DNA of 64,000 nt from Acridotheres tristis (lineage: Eukaryota; Chordata; Aves; Passeriformes; Sturnidae), in contig CM072894.1 in NCBI GenBank assembly GCA_037013685.1, positions 9,984,841 to 10,048,840 of the forward strand. Direction: 5' to 3'. Of this stretch, positions 62,249 through 64,000 are shown one piece after another. Every line of letters starts with the position of its first letter. Within the stretch, counting starts at the first letter, position 1. The notes below the pieces were generated by a model, which was not told the DNA's origin, searched no databases, and worked only from the letters and a program-made list of their open reading frames with translations. The position numbers were made by a program, and so were the translations under genes.

Positions 62249-64000
62249 ACTTACCTGCATATAAGCAGAGTTAGGCAAGTCTTTGTGGTAAACAGTGTGG
62301 CTTTTCTTGTTAACTGAAACAGGGGATTTATTCCTTCCTATTTTTAAATGGATAGGGTTGAGAGTTTAATTTCCTGTCAGAAGGTCACATGAATAATAAG
62401 CATGGCAGAAAAAACTTCTTCAAGTCCTCTTCCTGTGCCTGTGGGTTAATTTGTTTCAGAAGCAGCCCAATAATAGACAATTTTCTCTTCTTCTGATGAA
62501 GATACAAGTTGTAGCTGTCTGGGAGGTCCCATCCATATCAGAGCCTGTGACTGGCAGGACATGGGTTGCTGTTCCTGAAGACATCTTTTGTTCAGAGCTG
62601 CACTTCCCTCATGTTCATTCCTTGTGCTGTCATGTCCATGTTTGCCTGCACCCATCCCTGGCAGCTGGTGCTTATGCCCATTTGTGTATATTTCATAGCA
62701 AATGCATGGCTCATTTTACACAAATCTTTCCTATCCGTCCGTTAGCTTCACATGATGTTCCTAAGGATCCAAACTAGAAAAAAAGACCATGCAAAATGAG
62801 TGGCATTTGGCTAATGAACACCTCCGTGCAAGATTTTACACCAAGCACATTTTCCTGAAAATAGTATATTTGGCAAGCAGTGAAATTCTTGGAAAGAAAT
62901 ACTAATGATGTACTAAGCAGGGGAAGGCTCTATGTGTGCTTGTGATTTGGAAAAGTGAGAACAGTCTGTCTAAGTCTTCATTTCCTGGGAAATTAAAAAC
63001 ATTTAATGCTTCACAACTTGAGCTCACGCAGAATTTAAGTAGAGGAATGTGTCTCAGAGTCAGCAATGGTGAGAAGAAATAAGAGAGCCAGAGAGAGGAA
63101 TCTGTGAAGTGTAGTTGTGAGCAAGTGGTGGCATGAAGAGTAGATGCCAACCCTGTTAGCACAAAGAAAAGCTTTTGTCTCTCACTTCTACAGGCATTTC
63201 CTGGAAGGCACTTGCCCATGAACAGAAGGAACCTGCAGCATGAATAGCATGCAGAGAGACTGTTCTGACACAGAGAAAGCACTAGGTGGTTGTTGTTCAC
63301 TGTAAAAACTAAAAGAGAAGGAGAACATGCCAGAGGAGTATGGAGGACAAAGCCCAAACTAAGTTCAACTGAAGTGTTCTCCCCCAGTAAAGAAGGAGGT
63401 TAGTGGGACAAGTTCACTTTAATCACTGAACATTTGGAAAATGATCCTATGGATTGATAGTAGTATGGCGACATCTTGCATTGTAGATGTTGACAAGAAT
63501 CAGGTATAATAATTCTAATAGTTTACATTACTTGGACGGAGAAGGTTCTGGTTGATGTGGTATCTGTTGTCTGCCATAAGGGTGTGGAGTGGCAGGACAT
63601 GAGAGTGGCAGAAGGTTTGGGTGTCTGGGTGACCTCTGCCTTCATCCTGCAAAGCTAACATCAGGAGAGGAAGGGGAGCAGCAGCACCCTGCTGAGTGGA
63701 AGTCCCCAGGGTGAGGACATGGTGCTTCCTTGCTGAGAGAGTGGGAGAAGGGGTCACTTTCCATGCAGCTGGAGGAGCAATGTGAGCGAGCTGAGCTCTG
63801 GAGGGAACTGTGGTTTCTTCTCTTTCTGGCTCCTAAGGTTTCTTTGACCTGAGCGCTGAAGATACACATAGGAGAGGAAAATGTGATCCTAAGCAGAAAT
63901 CCCTTGAATCTTTATTTTCCATGAGATATTGAGGAAGGGTCAGAGGTTCTGGGAAGAAACGTCTGGTATTTTGATCAGCAAATGAAATACAATTTATTTG
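62249..64000. other. Non-coding DNA with one splice-bounded minus-strand frame
   Basis: At 62,255 the minus strand carries a perfect donor CAG|GTAAGT. An acceptor CCCCTGTTTCAG ends just before 62,313 on that strand, and the enclosed 59 bp are open in two frames. About 63,560-63,880 is GC-richer. A 151-codon minus frame (62,902-63,357) has no recognisable domain. No gene or named repeat is called to the end of the window. Confidence 0.55.

Noticed and set aside
62902..63357. 151-codon minus-strand frame
   Set aside because: Cysteine- and serine-rich peptide without a known domain or splice context.
1..64000. tRNA, snRNA, 5S rRNA and known microRNA genes
   Set aside because: I looked for B-box-like GGTTCGAATC, U2/U6 and 5S signature words and for common microRNA mature sequences and saw none.

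Overview
The window reads as non-coding DNA from a sauropsid, most likely a bird. It is AT-rich, poor in CpG, has intron-like homopolymer runs and almost no microsatellites. No bacterial, plant or mammal-specific hallmark (rRNA, tRNA, operon, Alu, L1, B1) is visible. The only interspersed repeats I can support are decayed CR1/L3-type LINE pieces and what look like old amniote repeat relics. The bird assignment rests on these relics and on the low repeat load; it is an inference.

I recognise no protein-coding gene, RNA gene, CRISPR array or intact mobile element. The longest open frames (about 140 to 170 codons) are scattered over both strands, match no family I know, and fit chance for 64 kb. 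The window is best read as part of a very large intron or a gene desert.

Layout. 1-15.66 kb: featureless AT-rich DNA with GC-richer patches near 7.4-7.6 and 9.1-9.3 kb and two C-rich tracts able to form minus-strand G-quadruplexes. 15.67-16.42 kb: a frameshifted LINE reverse-transcriptase relic, then T21. 16.5-28.5 kb: featureless except for a 12-bp perfect hairpin at 20.45 kb and a 9-bp palindrome at 26.77 kb. 28.5-33.2 kb: two blocks dense in transcription-factor-like motifs and several short inverted repeats. 33.7-33.9 kb: an old amniote repeat relic. 38.6-38.95 kb: a candidate 3'-terminal exon (branch point, acceptor, 37-codon frame, stop, AATAAA). 40.7-40.9 and 48.2-48.5 kb: further enhancer-like blocks. 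42.87-43.0 kb: a small CpG-dense patch with a canonical G-quadruplex motif and flanking splice-like sites. 50.43-50.57 kb: an AT-rich patch with two perfect PAR-bZIP/NFIL3-type sites. 57.37-57.51 kb: a CR1 3' end. The rest, to 64 kb, is featureless.

Nothing here forms a pathway. If the window does anything, it is probably cis-regulation of a neighbouring or host gene. I did not find a convincing new biological system. The observations most worth testing are the paired D-box-like sites at 50.4 kb, the terminal-exon candidate at 38.7 kb, the CpG/G4 islet at 42.9 kb, the 20.45 kb hairpin and the motif-dense blocks.
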